From positions 1,916,007 through 1,980,006 of the forward strand of contig CM067505.1 of assembly GCA_034509495.1 (NCBI GenBank): 64,000 bases of DNA. The letters run 5' to 3'. How positions within the stretch are numbered: position 1 is the first letter of the stretch; every line of letters begins with the position of its first letter. Made by a program: the position numbers and the translations under genes. Of the stretch, positions 20,933 through 34,384 are shown piece after piece. This DNA comes from Acestrorhynchus altus. Its lineage: Eukaryota; Chordata; Actinopteri; Characiformes; Acestrorhynchidae. Below the pieces are notes generated by a model that worked only from the letters and a program-made list of their open reading frames with translations, was not told where the DNA came from and ran no database searches.

Positions 20933-21199
20933 GTGGAGCGCTGAGCTCTTCACACCTATGTTGCATGATGTGTGTGCTTTCCAAGTTGTGCTCTGGATGT
21001 GTAGGACCTGGAAAATGATTCAGATTAGCTTTTCTGTTCTCTGTTAATAACTGTAACAGTACGTTTTTCAGGTTCTGCGGCATCAAAACATCCCCACACT
21101 ACTCTCATACTACCACCACCATGTTTTACCATGTGTATAGTGTTTCTAAAAACATGAAGACCAATAAATATGTGTGTATGCTGTGTATGGGTCTGTTAC

Positions 21200-21260
<61 letters not shown>
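21200..21260. repeat. (CT)n microsatellite over mcoln1 exon 3 acceptor
   Basis: A pure CT run of about 55 bp that runs straight into the first codons of exon 3 with no AG dinucleotide between them. Confidence 0.95.
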
Positions 21261-21261
<1 letters not shown>

Positions 21262-21427
21262 TCTTTTTTGATTTTGAGTAATCAGATGGTGGTAATGTTT
21301 AAGGATGAGAACACCGACACCTTCAGACACCTGTTTCTGCAGGACTACCAGGACGACTCTGATGGACTGGCTGTTCACACTCAGAGCGGAGTGACTGAGC
21401 ACATCAACTATGCTATAGAGCAGGTAA

Positions 21428-21467
<40 letters not shown>

Positions 21468-21690
21468 CAAAACTTTAGTACCACTCATCACACACACCTC
21501 TGTATGTCTCTCTCTTTCTCTCTCTTTCACAGTACCTGACCCTCTCTCAGAACTCCGTCAGCATGTGCAGCGTATGTGTTCGACTGGGGTGAATGGTGGC
21601 GCCCTCTCTGTGCCAGCGGTACTACAAGAAGGCGGGATGACCCGGTCAATGACACCTTTAACATCGGTCTCACATCATGACTGCGTGATT
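21259..21690 (+). pseudogene. mcoln1: mcoln1 exons 3-4, damaged lumenal domain
   Basis: Exon 3 (21259-21423) reads SNQMVVMFKDENTDTFRHLF, then a good donor, but no AG acceptor precedes it: it is replaced by a (CT)n tract that runs into the exon, and the first codons LVLFG-type are altered. Exon 4 starts YLTLSQNSV, then drifts to SMCSVCVRLG and a stop; LCQRYYKKAG and DDPVNDTFNI remain in two different frames, showing at least two frame changes. Confidence 0.85.
21430..21466. repeat. (CA)n microsatellite after mcoln1 exon 3
   Basis: Starts seven bases after the exon 3 donor; 18 or so CA units. Confidence 0.95.
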
Positions 21691-22289
21691 TTAGCTGCCA
21701 GCTATCTTTCTCTGCTAAATTTGGCTGTAGTAGGGGGTGAACACAGTCATAGACCTTGGAAAGTTGAGGACCTCACGCTCTGGAATGTAGGGCCCTAAAT
21801 TGAGTTTTATTTCATTTCTTTTAAGAAACCAGCATCATCATGGTCTGTAGTCCATATTACTATATGATGCTTGTGATCATTCTTGCAGATACACTACCCA
21901 GGCAGTCTGACTCACCATAACTGCACTGTAGAAGATGATGAAAAGTTTGATTATATCTGTGTCCAGATCTCCAGGATTTAGTAGATTTTGGATCTGGACA
22001 GTCGTATCTCGGATGTTTAATCACCAGTCGAAAGCCCGGCTGTCATTTCTGAAATATACCAGCCATCAGCAGAGACCATGCTCTAGCTCAGCAGCTATCT
22101 GATCTCTGTTTCTGTAGACTTTGTATAGGGTGACCCCCCCTGCAGACCCCTCAGCTCCTCTTCCTGAAGACTACAAGAACTTCACACTCAAATTCCACAA
22201 GTAAGTAATTGTGAGAGGGACACGTTCAGCCTTCCACAGAGAGATCTGTTGATATCATGAAAGAAAGGAAGCAATGCTGGTCAAGAGCT

Positions 22290-22525
22290 GGTATGTTTTG
22301 GTTTAGATGACCATTTTAAACCAGCTCCAGTTCTTGAGGCGGTTGACCTGCAAGGCTGGCATGATCAAGCTCTTTGACTAGCAAGACCATGTTGCATGAT
22401 CAGGTATGACCAGCACTACCAAGCTGGTAGGCTAGAATGACCAGCTGCATCCAGCAAGACCAAGCTGGTTGACCAGGTCTTGGTCTTGTTGGTCTTACTG
22501 GTTGTCCATGCTACCGGTGTTAAAC
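22290..22525. repeat. diverged relatives of the 31-bp minisatellite
   Basis: Contains GACCAGCTGCATCCAGCAAG, CCAAGCTGGTTGACCAGGTC and GGTCTTACTGGTTG, mostly in the opposite orientation to the array at 19.7-20.4 kb. Confidence 0.55.
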
Positions 22526-22659
22526 TGGATATTTCAATATTTAATTTTGATAACAATCCTAAAAATGTCGATAATCCAGTGCGTTTATGTTTTGATTTTT
22601 GTCCAGACTGAGTGAAATATCGAGCATCTAATAACTTAAAGTTCTTTTGTGGTTTAGTT

Positions 22660-22998
22660 TAAATACACTGTATGTCCAAATGTTTTTGGACACACACCCC
22701 TTTTATTGAATGCATTCAGCTACTTTACATTGCACTTATTGCTGGCTTACAGATATTTCAAATCCTCTTGGGGAGTTGGGGATGAGATGAGGTGGTGATC
22801 ATCTAACATCCTGACCTCACTAACACTATTTGTCACTGAATGCAATCAAATCCTCACAGCAATGCTGCAAAATGTATTAGAAATTCTTCCCTGAACAGTA
22901 GAGACAGTTACTCCAACAAAAGCAGGAAAAACTCTCTGTAGCCTTGATTGTGGAAGAAACAATGAATGAACAAATGTCCCAATACTTTTGTCTATGGC
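22660..22998 (+). mobile_element. mariner-type MITE family B, copy 1
   Basis: Starts ACTGTATGTCCAAATGTTTT and ends TCCCAATACTTTTGTCTATG. Internal words GCATTCAGCTACTTTACATT and ATCCTCACAGCAATGCTGCA are shared by the other copies in this window. Non-coding, non-autonomous. Confidence 0.75.
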
Positions 22999-23515
22999 TG
23001 CAAACCTGGAGTCCAAATGGAGGAAATCTATCTGCAGTGAACTTTACTGTGATTCCCTTCTCACACCTGCCTCTCTACCCTTCCCTTTTTCTTCCCTCTT
23101 TCTGCTCTTCAAAGGTTAATAAACGTGACCATTGAGATTCCAAGCTGAAGGCCATAAATATCAGTCGTCATCAACAACGAGATTCAGAACTACTACACCT
23201 TCTCAGTTACAGTAAGCCTGACCCTCAGCACCAAACTGAAACTCTGTCTCCCATGCCTGCGTACAGCAGCTGTCACAAACAAATCAGTCCGTCAGGTTGA
23301 AGCTTAAGCTTTCGCTGATTCAAAGACACCATAACATGGAAAAATGTTCAAAATGTTCTTCACACTCATACAACTCTATTACCAGCTTGGTTCTTTATGG
23401 AAAATGGTTCTTCTATAACATCGCTCAAAGAAAGATTTGAACATTTGAGTGTCCTGCATTCCAAACCACACACTTCTTCACTTCACGGTGGAATACACCT
23501 TAACTCACTCAGTCT

Positions 23516-23519
<4 letters not shown>

Positions 23520-23562
<43 letters not shown>
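23520..23562. repeat. (TG)n microsatellite at mcoln1 exon 7 acceptor
   Basis: Ends only a few bases before the TTCTCAG acceptor. Confidence 0.95.
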
Positions 23563-23564
<2 letters not shown>

Positions 23565-23865
23565 CTCAGATCCTCTTTGATAACAAAAAGCCTGTAGTGG
23601 GAAAATTAGTCAGTCTGCATAACCTGGCCGTCATTGCAGAGTGCCGAGACCCCAACGTATCTGGACACAGTAAGACCGTTCACTCTGTTGACCCTCTCAG
23701 ATAAACATCTTCCTCAGTGTCCTCACTGTGGTCTTCAAAGGACCTGTCAGCTAAATCTGAGCAACTGAGCATGAAAAATATTTGACTGTCTTTTTACATA
23801 ACATTATTAACCTCTCTCGCTCTCCTCTGTCTCGCTCTCTCTCTCGCTCTCTCTCTCTCACAGAG

Positions 23866-24488
23866 AAAACTATCTCTTGGTGGCGTTGATGTATTTAATG
23901 GCGATGGGTATTGGTCTCTCTGGCGTTATTAGTGGACGGTCCATACTCAGAGGAATAAGCTCTGCAACATATGCGATTCTACACTGTATAGAAAAAATAT
24001 CGGAGTTTACCTACAGGAGCATGGATGAGCTCCCATTCACAATTCACAGGCATTAATACGGGTTGATCCTCAGTGATAAGCTCTATCAGCAGGTCTGGAA
24101 CCCTGCGGTTGCACTGATCTGCAGAGACTTTCTGTACTCTGCCACAACACTCTGAGATGTCAATCTGTAGCAGTGGTTCCTAAAAGCTAACACATAATAC
24201 AACTGACAGTTGATGGTGAAATATGGAGAAAGGAAGAAGTTTCACCAGCTTGTTGCAGCAGTGGTGTCCGATTACAGAACCATGCCTGGGTTCAGGGAGC
24301 TCTTTAGAAACACCCATTGTTTCACTAACGTCTCTAAAGGCAGACTGTTCTGCTCCTGTGGAAATGAGACTGAATAAACACCTGAATTCAGTGATTGAGA
24401 ATAATTAAGTGTTCCCATACATTTCTCCAAGTTATAAAGACTTGAAGTAAACACAATGCTAAAGATGAATTCTTTATGATGTGTGTGT

Positions 24489-24570
<82 letters not shown>

Positions 24571-24980
24571 ACGCGTGCAGGAGTTTGTATGCTTCTTCAG
24601 GCAGTCTCTGAGTCGTCAGGTGTGTTGGGCCGACCGGCTGGAGTTCGTGCGGCTGGTATTTACTCCTCATCATCAGCGGCGTGCTCACCATCATCGCTTC
24701 TTCGTCAGATAGGCATTGAGACCAAGGTTTGGGTTCCTCCAGACTTTGCTGTGGTCGACCCTTTTACACAGACATACAGACACTCTCGCAAACAGCGCTT
24801 TTAAACATTAAACTGTGTCCTGGATGTAATGTAATGTAAGTAATGAGGTAGAACCTTGGAAGATTGTGAATTCATCTTCTCATTGGTTGTTTGTGTCCTT
24901 TTTACAGAACCTCATCTATGACATTTGTGGGATTCTGATGGGCACCTCACTCTTCTGTTATTGAAGCGCGAGGTCATCCA
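23866..24980 (+). pseudogene. mcoln1: mcoln1 exons 8-10, TM2-TM4 region
   Basis: Exon 8 keeps an open hydrophobic stretch ending SGRSILRGI, but an extra A and the change of CAGGTATG to CAACATATG destroy the donor. Exon 9 (24581-24726) reads EFVCFFRQSLSRQVCWADRL and EFV; then 2 bases are missing, so GWYLLLIISGVLTII is in another frame, with another shift before IGIETK. Exon 10 (from 24908) reads NLIYDICGILMGTS, lacks one Ser codon, then stops (FCY-stop). Confidence 0.85.
24480..24570. repeat. (TG)n microsatellite at mcoln1 exon 9 acceptor
   Basis: About 90 bp of TG with one TC change, ending at CACGCGTGCAG, the exon 9 acceptor; no real polypyrimidine tract remains. Confidence 0.95.
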
Positions 24981-25513
24981 ACTATCTCTTCTTAGTACAA
25001 TGAGTTACTATAAAAAACTGAGAGAATGGCTGCATGAGTGCGAGAGGATGGATGACCATGTACTCGAATAATTGTGGGATATTCAATTAATTCTGCACAA
25101 TTAATTTAAATTACTATCACTGCTAACCAACTATCACACAATAACTTTGATTGTAACAAGGATGGTGCTGGCTATGAGCGAGGATCCACGAGTTAGAATG
25201 TATTCCTGAGGCACAATTGTTAATCCCACCTCCCCATCACTCTGTGCGTGCTGGTCGGCTGAAGCTGATGTATCAATCAGATGTATCCAGGGCTTTCCTC
25301 AAGCACATTGGTGCCTGGTGTGGGCCACCCCATATCCCACCTCTATGGTGGTCCTGTGGTCTTGACCATTGAAGATCAGGTGAAAGCATCCCAAGTTGCT
25401 TTAGCAGACTCTGCTGGAGAGCTCTATCTGCCTGGCAGTTCTCTGCATTTGACTGTGTGTGATTGTCTGTGTCTCACAAGATCCTGATAGTCCTCACTGA
25501 GCTCGTTCCCCAG

Positions 25514-26120
<607 letters not shown>

Positions 26121-26232
26121 GTGAGTCAGGAAGCACTTGCAGTTATCCAACGTGAAATCATGTGGCAGCAGTGCAGTACCGCAAAATCGGAATTCTCACA
26201 CAAACCATCAGAGTTAGTGCAAATTCAATGAT

Positions 26233-26532
26233 CAGGACCCCACAGGACCACCACAGAGCAGTTATTATGTGGATACTGGAATGAGTGGATCAGACACAGC
26301 AGTGCTGCTGGAGTGTTTAAGCACTGTCCACTCACTGTCCACTCTATCAGAACCTCCTACCCGAGTGTCTCCACCTTGTAGATGTAAAGTCAGAGACAAA
26401 CTCATCTGTTTCTGCACAGTTTGGTGATGATCCTCTAGTCCTTCATCAGTGCTCTGGGGCGCTGCCACAGAGCGTATCGGCTGGATATTTCTAGTTGGAG
26501 GACTGTTTTCAGTCCAGCAGTGACACTGAGGG
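26233..26532 (+). repeat. dispersed repeat family A, copy 3
   Basis: Begins CAGGACCCCACAGGACCACC, contains CAGCAGTGCTGCTGGAGTGT, and ends TCAGTCCAGCAGTGACACTG. It sits in the last mcoln1 intron, between exon remnants 12 and 13. Confidence 0.8.
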
Positions 26533-26585
26533 GCTCGTGATGTAATATGAAATATATGTGTGTGTGTGTGTGTCTATCTCCATAG

Positions 26586-26717
26586 CAACAAGCCCAGGAG
26601 CCAGTGCAGGAGTCGGAGCTTCATAAGTTCATTGCAGAGTGTATGGACACGCCCACTTCAGGAAACTTTCATAGCCCAGAGAACACATCCTGCTCCCTGT
26701 TCTGCTGCTGCAACTAG
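26586..26717 (+). pseudogene. mcoln1: mcoln1 last exon
   Basis: 43 codons in one frame: QQAQEPVQESELHKFIAECM, DTPTSGNFHSPENTSCSLFC and CCN before TAG. The Cys-cluster palmitoylation site is kept, but the protein ends right there. Human TRPML1 continues with a dileucine lysosomal sorting signal after the Cys cluster. The acceptor CTCCATAG is intact. Confidence 0.88.
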
Positions 26718-26724
26718 ACAGGAA

Positions 26725-26849
<125 letters not shown>

Positions 26850-27230
26850 ATTATTTTATTTAAAGAAAATGTGAAAGAAAAATGTGAAAAAATGTACAGA
26901 TAAGGGATGTGTGTATGAGAGAGAGAGAGAGAGAGTGTGTGTGTGATGTAGTGGGACAGTCATGTTGAGAGTTCCTGTAAATGTTTAGCTTAGTTTCTTA
27001 TGGATTTTATTACACAGCTGTTGAAGTGAAGCCTAGGGGTCAGTTAAGCTGTGTGAAACAGTGCCCCCTTGGGGCCATGGCCGTTAGCAATGCAGTGCTC
27101 AGCTTTTGGGGACAATTGAGGACTTTTTTATACTGTATTGTTTTAATTCTTGTATATTTATGAAGGGAATGTGGTCAGCACTTTTTTTGCACAACTGTGT
27201 TTTTAATGTTTGTTTGTTTGTTTGTTTGTA

Positions 27231-27236
27231 AATAAA
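27231..27236 (+). terminator. mcoln1 poly(A) signal candidate
   Basis: AATAAA at 27231-27236, about 515 bp after the stop of the last mcoln1 exon. Confidence 0.5.
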
Positions 27237-27356
27237 CACAGCTGACTTGTAAAAGCTATTTTACAGCTCTGAAATCAGCAGGGTCTTGATGAATGTCCAG
27301 ACAATATAGTTAGCACAACTAACTAGACACAAAGACACACCTGTTAGCACAAGCCT

Positions 27357-27357
<1 letters not shown>

Positions 27358-27398
<41 letters not shown>
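27358..27398. repeat. (CA)n microsatellite
   Basis: About 20 CA units downstream of mcoln1. Confidence 0.95.
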
Positions 27399-27399
<1 letters not shown>

Positions 27400-27401
<2 letters not shown>

Positions 27402-28780
27402 AAAGCTTCTTACTGGCCTTCAGCTAAATATCACACTCAAAACTCCGGTAGCCTTCTTCGTGTTCCCCTCTACGCTCTATTGCTTCTTGTCTTTCATCTA
27501 CACCCTGGTGTGTGTCTGTGTGTGTCTGTGTGTCTGTGTGTGTGTAGCCTGCAGCTTTACTGAAGCATCAATATTTATGTGAGCTCTTGTGGTGTCCAGG
27601 GAGCTGACCTTGTGTTTTTAATGGAGTTGGAGCCGTTGGAGCCTCTTTCTGACCAAGCTGGCCTTTCATCCACACTATCCCTGCAGAGAGAGAGAGGAGG
27701 GGGTGGAGACGAGGATCAGGAGACAGTTAGGGGGAGAAGAGGTAAAGTGGAGAAAAGGGAAATAGAGGGATGAAAGGGGGAGAAGATAATGTCAATAGAA
27801 GAACCACTGTTAGATCCATGTTTGTAAGAGAGATGTTTGTGAGTAACCTTTAAATTGTTAAAGAACATTTGCAAGTTACATAAGAGAAGATTCCTTAGAT
27901 CCTTATAAGGTTCTACACACTTTCTGCAGCAGAAAACACGGACCTATTGTCTAATGCCAGGCGTGAGCTGGGAAGCAGTGCAACTGTGTTCTCTGGAATG
28001 ATGGTGCTCCATCCAGTACTTTTAGGAGTGCAGACAGTGTTGTTGGTCTACCAGGTCTCTCATGGATGTTATAAGTCCCGTTCTCGCTGGATCTCAGGTG
28101 TTCTGAAGGCAGCAGAAGCTCCTCTCTTTGCTTTTCTCAGTAAGAGCTTCTTGATAAGCTCCACATCCTTTTAGGACCTCAGATCTGAAGCAGTAGAGCT
28201 GGATCTTCTCTTCCATTTCTCAGAGATGCTCAGAAAGTGTTGTTTATCTGATGGGGCCAGCGTCTGTGGTCGAGCAAACTCTGCAAATAGAGCACATTGA
28301 GTTTTTCACCTGTCTGATCTCCTCAGAAATATCTCCTGAAACTTTTAGACCATACTCGAGCTGTTTATCTGCTCTATGGGCGACTAGTGAAGGTGAACAC
28401 AACTGTTTTGCTCGTTCTCGGTCTTGTGTTGTGCTTCTGCTCTTCTGAGAGAAGGCCAAAAAGGGGGCTGTTGTAAGAAGGATATCATGGCCAGCGGAGA
28501 TCTTTTGCTCTCTTGTGTATTTTTGCCTGTAGCTCTCCGTCGGATCAGGCTCAGACAGAGAGCTTCTGTCTTCTGATGCCTTAAAGATTTATTGTGCGTC
28601 GTTCACGGGTTTGGCTGAGCAGCTGTACTGCACTGTGTTTTAATTGAAAAGGCTTATAAAGGCAGATTTATGAAAGATCCCAGCTTGATAAAGGCGTGGC
28701 TCTCAGTGCTGCTGCTGGAGGGCCAGACAACCGCAGAGCTTTTATTGCTTCCTCTGCTTCAACATGCCTCAAATAACATG
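27400..28780. other. intergenic, no gene; partial family B fragment
   Basis: A fragment at about 27,945-28,025 (TAATGCCAGGCGTGAGCTGG ... GGTGCTCCATCCAGTACTTT) belongs to the family B MITE. From 28,030 to 28,770 the DNA looks unique; no exon is supported on either strand. Confidence 0.5.
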
Positions 28781-29185
28781 CACTCTGTCCAAATGTTTGT
28801 GGACACCCCAACCCCCCATGCATTCAGCTACTTTATGTTTTGCCCATTACTGACACAGATGAAGCTGGTCTAGTCCCTGTAGAGAAGTACTGCCAATGCA
28901 ATAGGACTACAGGGCTTGTAAAGCCCCCCAGTATTGAGGTGTGGAGTAGTGGAACTGTGATGGTGCTCCATCCAGTACTTTTGGGATGAGTTCTTGAGTT
29001 GAGGATGAGGTGGGGGTGGTGATCATCCAACATCCGGACCTCTGAATGCAATCGGATCCTCACAGCAATGTTCCAAAATCTAGCAGAATGTCTTCTGTGG
29101 ACAGTAGAGACGAACAAAAGCAGGATAAACCTGTCATATTACCCTGGATTTCAGAAGAAACAGTGAATGAGCAGGTGTCTTTATC
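28780..29185 (+). mobile_element. mariner-type MITE family B, copy 2
   Basis: Contains CTGTCCAAATGTTTGTGGAC at the left, GATGGTGCTCCATCCAGTAC, CAGCAATGTTCCAAAATCTA and, at the right, AGTGAATGAGCAGGTGTC. Confidence 0.75.
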
Positions 29186-29289
29186 ATCCTTTTCACCCTT
29201 ATCTTCAATGGTAGGGATATCTAATAGAGTGGACAGTGAGTGGACATAGCGTTTATAAACTCTAGTGGTCCTGTGGGGTCCTGACCAGG

Positions 29290-30780
29290 GTGAAAGGAGG
29301 CTAAGGATAGTGCTCCAAGTTTATGAACTCCTTAACTGATTCAGGCCAGAGGAAACCAACTATTGGTGTAACAGGGATTTGATATGTTTGTCAGCCCACA
29401 TCCTGCTTTCAGATGATCCTAGCCCTGTGGAACAGTAGTATCTGTGCTGTACATCATGGCTTTGTTGAAGAACATGATGCGTCTCAGAAGATCCAAGACA
29501 GTTCAGGAACTGAGATTTTGTCACAACATGAGAGGAGGTGTGGGCTGATATGTCTTCATCTAACCACCTCGAGGAATGAGAACATCTCCCCCCCCTCTCT
29601 CTCTATACTGTAAACCTTTTGAAGTGTAAATTCCTCCAAAGATGTCAGGAGGGTTTCCTGAAGATGTTTGGGGGGGTTAGAGCTTTGGGAGGGAATGCCT
29701 GCCTGTATCCATGCAGGCATGAAGGGAGATTAAAGAGGAGGGAATGTAGCTGCCGAGTCAGAGAACAAAAGGACGGCACGGGTGTTAGTGACAGTCGATA
29801 CCTACCCAAACACGCATGCTCTTCAGCTGCATTACAGAAGCAGGAGAAGACAAACCTGATCCTCCTGGAGAAGTCTGTGGTTTGTTTTTTTGTCACTGCT
29901 GTCACGACAAAGCCAGGAATCTCTGAGATGGTAACTTGATAAAAAAAAAAAAAAACAAGATAGAAAACAGCTTTTTTCCAAATAATTTGGTCCTTTTGGA
30001 CGATTTTCATTTCTAGTGGTCCATTCTCCAAATGCTGATGGAGCTTCCAGTGCTCTGTCCATGTGTACATGCTGAATCTGCATACACACTCCGACTGATC
30101 AGAGCGAGGGGGTGTGGCTTATTACACCACTGACCCAGATATTAGGTTATAGAGGAAAATGTGAAGGGAGGGGCTGTTTGCTCTCTTTCTCACACAGTGT
30201 TCAAATTTCAGAATAAAAGTCTTGGGAAGGGATAATACTGATACATACGTAAATAATAAAAATAATACAGGACTTTCATGTTTTGTAACGCTTCCATACA
30301 GTTCCATACAGGGCTCGAAAATGATGTCCTAACACAAATTTATGTTTGTTTAAATTCGATGTACTGTTTTGAGGTGCGTGATTTAATTTGTTGATTTAAT
30401 TTGAGTGTTTTAAAAGGGAAAGTGATGAACGTAGGTGTGTACTGACTCCAGCTTACTGTGTGCAGTGTTCAGTCTTTACTCTAAATAAAAGATCTGAGCT
30501 GCTGATGGAAACCTGTGTCTTTCTCTTTCTCTTAGACCTCTTAGAGTGAATATGAATCATCATATTAACCTTTTCATTTGGCTTATTATTCTGTTTTAAA
30601 TCATAATGCAGAAACTGCTGTGAATTGCACCGATCAACCATAATATTATGACCACCTCCTTTTTTCTACATTCACTGTCCATTATATCAGCTCCTCTGAT
30701 CATACAGGAGCACTTTGTAGTTCTATAATCACGGACTGTAGTTCATCTGTTTCTCTACATACTTTATTCTCCTCCCCACA
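29290..30780. other. intergenic, nothing supported
   Basis: Includes a 16-base A run near 29,940. Open frames here lack splice sites and family likeness. Confidence 0.5.
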
Positions 30781-30789
30781 GGACACTGC

Positions 30790-31135
30790 AGTGATCAATC
30801 AATCAATCAAAGTTTATTTTTATAGTGTTTTTTACAACAAAGAAGTGGTCACAAAGCAGATGACCAACACAAACTGTGCAGAAACAGATAAGATTCTGTC
30901 TCTGACTTTACATCTACAAGGTGGAGACACTCGGTAGGAGCGTCTAATAGGGTGGACAGTGAGTGGACACAGGGTTTAAACACTCCAGCACCACCGCTGT
31001 GTCTGATTCACTCATACGAGCACAACACACACTAACACACCACCACCATGTCAGTGTGACTGCAGTGCTGAGAATGACCCACCACCCACATAATAGCTGC
31101 TCTGTGGTGGTCCTTTGGGGTCCTGATCTTTGGAA
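30790..31135 (-). repeat. dispersed repeat family A, copy 4 (inverted), with tail
   Basis: Inverted copy: GACCAACACAAACTGTGCAG, TCTGACTTTACATCTACAAG, CACCACCATGTCAGTGTGAC and CTCTGTGGTGGTCC. A (AATC)n stretch with AAAGTTTATTTTTATAGTG precedes it at 30,796-30,830. Confidence 0.8.
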
Positions 31136-31139
31136 CATA

Positions 31140-32271
31140 CGTTAATTGTAAGAGAACAGCAGTTTTGAGGGTGAAGAACTGAAATGTGGGTTTAAATCAT
31201 TACCAGAGTTTTGTTCTGTATTGTGGGGTATTTGTGACTGAAACAGTGTTATTCTGAGGTAGCTGAGCTATTTGTCTTCATGGTATTTGGAGGGTTTTTT
31301 GTTTTTATATGTCATTGCTATCCTTTTGCCCCGCCCAGTTCGGAAGGACAGATCGATATATTTTAAAAGATTTTCTCTCTTTTATCAATCGCAAATCATT
31401 AAACATGACACTGGGCAGTAAAAAGGTCCATTTTGATTCCAGGCTGTACAGATGTTGAGTCACTGGTGCAGGTTCTGTAATTACATTAAGAAAGGTCTGC
31501 TGCTCCACATTGAATTCCTTTGTGTTCCTCGGTTTTCCCAGATAATCCCTGTTGATTCTTGAAGAGAGAGGTGATTAAACACAACACAGCTGCTTCGGAA
31601 GTCAATGGGACACAGCTCCTAATTGCTGATGGGTTTTGTATCTGTGGTGCCTCATTGTTGTCTGGGCTGAACTGAATCTGCCCTTATTTGGGCAATACAG
31701 ATGCGGTGTAGTCCACTCAGTGGGCACCAGGGGGCACAGTGAACAGCAGCAGCTGAAGAGCTTCAGCACTAAAAGCTAAAGCGGTGGACTGTGGGAGGAG
31801 GAGGAGGAGGAGGATGGAGAGCTGCAGTGTTTCAATATGAGGAAACAGCAGTTACTGTTAAAGCAGGGAAATGATGTTTTAGCAGATACACATACCTGCT
31901 CACCTCCGACACCTGAGCTGCAGAACCTGAGCCACAATTCCAGATTAAAGACAATAATATTAATAACAGTAACAACATTAATAACAGGATGAATTACAGT
32001 AGAAATATCAATAACAGTAACAACAATAACAACATTAATAACAGTAAAATCATTAATACAATAATGGATTAAAGGTCTATTAAAATAACCCAGAATTAAG
32101 TTGTATCATAATATTCAATATTAATCTCTAATAAAATTTTATATAGAACTAAGGTCTACTTTTATCCAAACAGAAATTATATATTAAAATTGATATTATT
32201 ATATTATCCAGAATGAAAAAATTTAGTGTCCAAACTGATGCTTATTACAGTAATGCCTAGATTATCTTTAA

Positions 32272-32317
<46 letters not shown>

Positions 32318-34380
32318 TTTGAATTGAGTTGAGAAATGACCTTCTGTGGTTTAATGTACTGGACGAACACCAGTGTGTCCAATACTCTTAACAGTGACAT
32401 CCATTATTCACTAAACAATGGAGCCAGGACACAGGAAGCACTTACCATATGACCCCAGAGAGCAGAGTGTGTGTGTCTGTGTGTGTGTGTGTATGTGTGT
32501 GCGTGTGCGTGTGCGTGTGGACTGAGTCGGGCCCCAGGGGAGAAGCTAACTGTACTGCGACTGCAGGTTCAGGAAGCCGGGTTCTGTGTTGAGCTTTAAA
32601 GCCTCACCTGCCAGTCCGTCACGTCCAGCCTGAATATTTAATCCAAGGCTGAGTGTTCCGGGGCTTTCCTCAGCATTCTGCTGCTCATCTCAGGGAAAAG
32701 GAGCTGAGGTGATCAGCTGTACTACACCGGGCCAGGAGGCCCGGAGGCCCCGGATGCAGTGCGGAGGAGGCCAGTCTGGAGGATGTGAATAAGAATCAAT
32801 CAATGTCTTTAGTCCACTGATCAGAGAGGGTCTAAAAGCACATCAGCAGTCTGTTAGAGATCACTCAGCACCTCCACACAGTCCGAGCGCAGTGTGTGAG
32901 GGTTCAGTCCTGCACTTAGTGTCATTCTAATTGGTGGGGTTTAAGCTTACATTACTTCGTTAACCTCGTAGCTCCAGGGCAAAACTCCACACACTAAAGC
33001 TCCTGTGGCAGATTCACTACATATAGGCTAATCGGGGGAAATCGGGGGTATTTGAACTATCACTTTAACCTTTGTTAAATATGAATATTAATCAGAAACT
33101 CATCTCACTGTAGAAGTGAGACGTTCACATCAATTGACCTTAAAGCTACTAAATATGTATCATTATAAAAAAGTGTCAGTTTTGTACAGTTTGTTTATTA
33201 AACTATTGCTATAATTATATAAATATTTAATTTTATTTATAATTATCATTTCTATAAACTAGCTTATGGTTATTTCATGATAAAAGTAACGACATTATTC
33301 ATTTTTACTTAGAAGTAATTTGTAATTATTATAAGAGTAATATGTTTATAATTACATTTTTATTATTATTATTATTATTATAAATAGTAAATATTAGTTG
33401 TGTTATTAAATCTACATTGATTACATTATTACTATTATTAATTATTATTATAAACAAAAACAACTTTACCTTTTTAAAAACTTAAATAATTTTGTTTTAG
33501 TGTATTTTTGTTTTTTATGAATTTGATCTTGCTGTTATATGTTATTAAACATATTTTTTCCTGTTGTTGGAAAATCTCTGAGCACTGTATTCAGGAAAGT
33601 GAATCTTAAACAGTGCATATCCTTCTCTCGGGCCTCCTGGGGAACATTGACAGTTTTGCCATTTACATGCATATTTAAGCTGAAGTCACCGCAGGACACA
33701 GGACTGCAGGAGGCCTTTCCCCCTGAGACAGCTGGGGGCTACGTGCTCAACCCAGGGCAAACTGGGGGCTACACTGTGAACATGTGAAATGAGATCAAGC
33801 CTCCAGCATAAGAACCGCTATGTGACAATAGATCAGGACCACATCCTATTGGACAGGCTTGACTTAGGGTTTAGGCTGTCTGTGTGTGTGTGGGGGGGGA
33901 TGGGGGTGGATGGGGGGCTGTGAGTTTGGTTTAATTAATAATGAAATCCTGAAGAACAGTGTTGCAGTTGTAGGTGCTTGGACTCCTGAGTGTGAGCGGT
34001 TTGTGTGGTACTTCTGATCAGACGAGGTTCTGGCAGGTTTCCAGTCTCCAGGGAAACGGAGTGGGCTCGGAGCACTGCAGCTGCTACAGGGCCGAGTGTG
34101 TGACTGTGTGCTCACCTGTGAGGCCTTTATTCGCTGCTCTGGCTGCGTGAAGGCTCTCACTCTGCATCTGCTCCAGCAGCCCTGTTGATTATTTATGTGC
34201 AGCACTCACTGGGTGTTTTTGGACCGGAGTGAGTGTGTGTACCATGCAGGGTGTGCCTGCTGCCGGCACGCTTCCACACAAACACACACACCCAGTTCCT
34301 TTGTGGTGTGTGTGTGTGTGTCGGTGCTGTGTGTTTGTTCTGAGGCCGTTGATTTCTCCTGTCTGTGTGTGTCTCTGTGA
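31140..34380. other. intergenic, simple sequence only
   Basis: Holds a (GT)n tract at 32,274-32,317, ATTAATAACAGTAACAA-type repeats at 31,945-32,060, and AT-rich DNA with (TTA)n at 33,060-33,540. A CACCAGGGGGCACAG CTCF-like word is at 31,725-31,739. No exon is supported. Confidence 0.5.
32274..32317. repeat. (GT)n microsatellite
   Basis: About 22 GT units in intergenic DNA. Confidence 0.95.
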
Positions 34381-34384
34381 GTGT

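Larger units (their letters stand above)
22129..23669 (+). pseudogene. mcoln1: mcoln1 exons 5-7, lumenal (polycystin-mucolipin) domain
   Basis: Exon 5 (22129-22200) reads VTPPADPSAPLPEDYKNFTL and KFHK. Exon 6 (23115-23211) begins KLINVTIE, then a 1-base insertion gives two stops before VINNEI. Exon 7 (23570-23669) is intact: ILFDNKKPVVGKLVSLHNLA and CRDPNVSGH. The exon 7 acceptor is bordered by a (TG)n tract. Confidence 0.85.
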
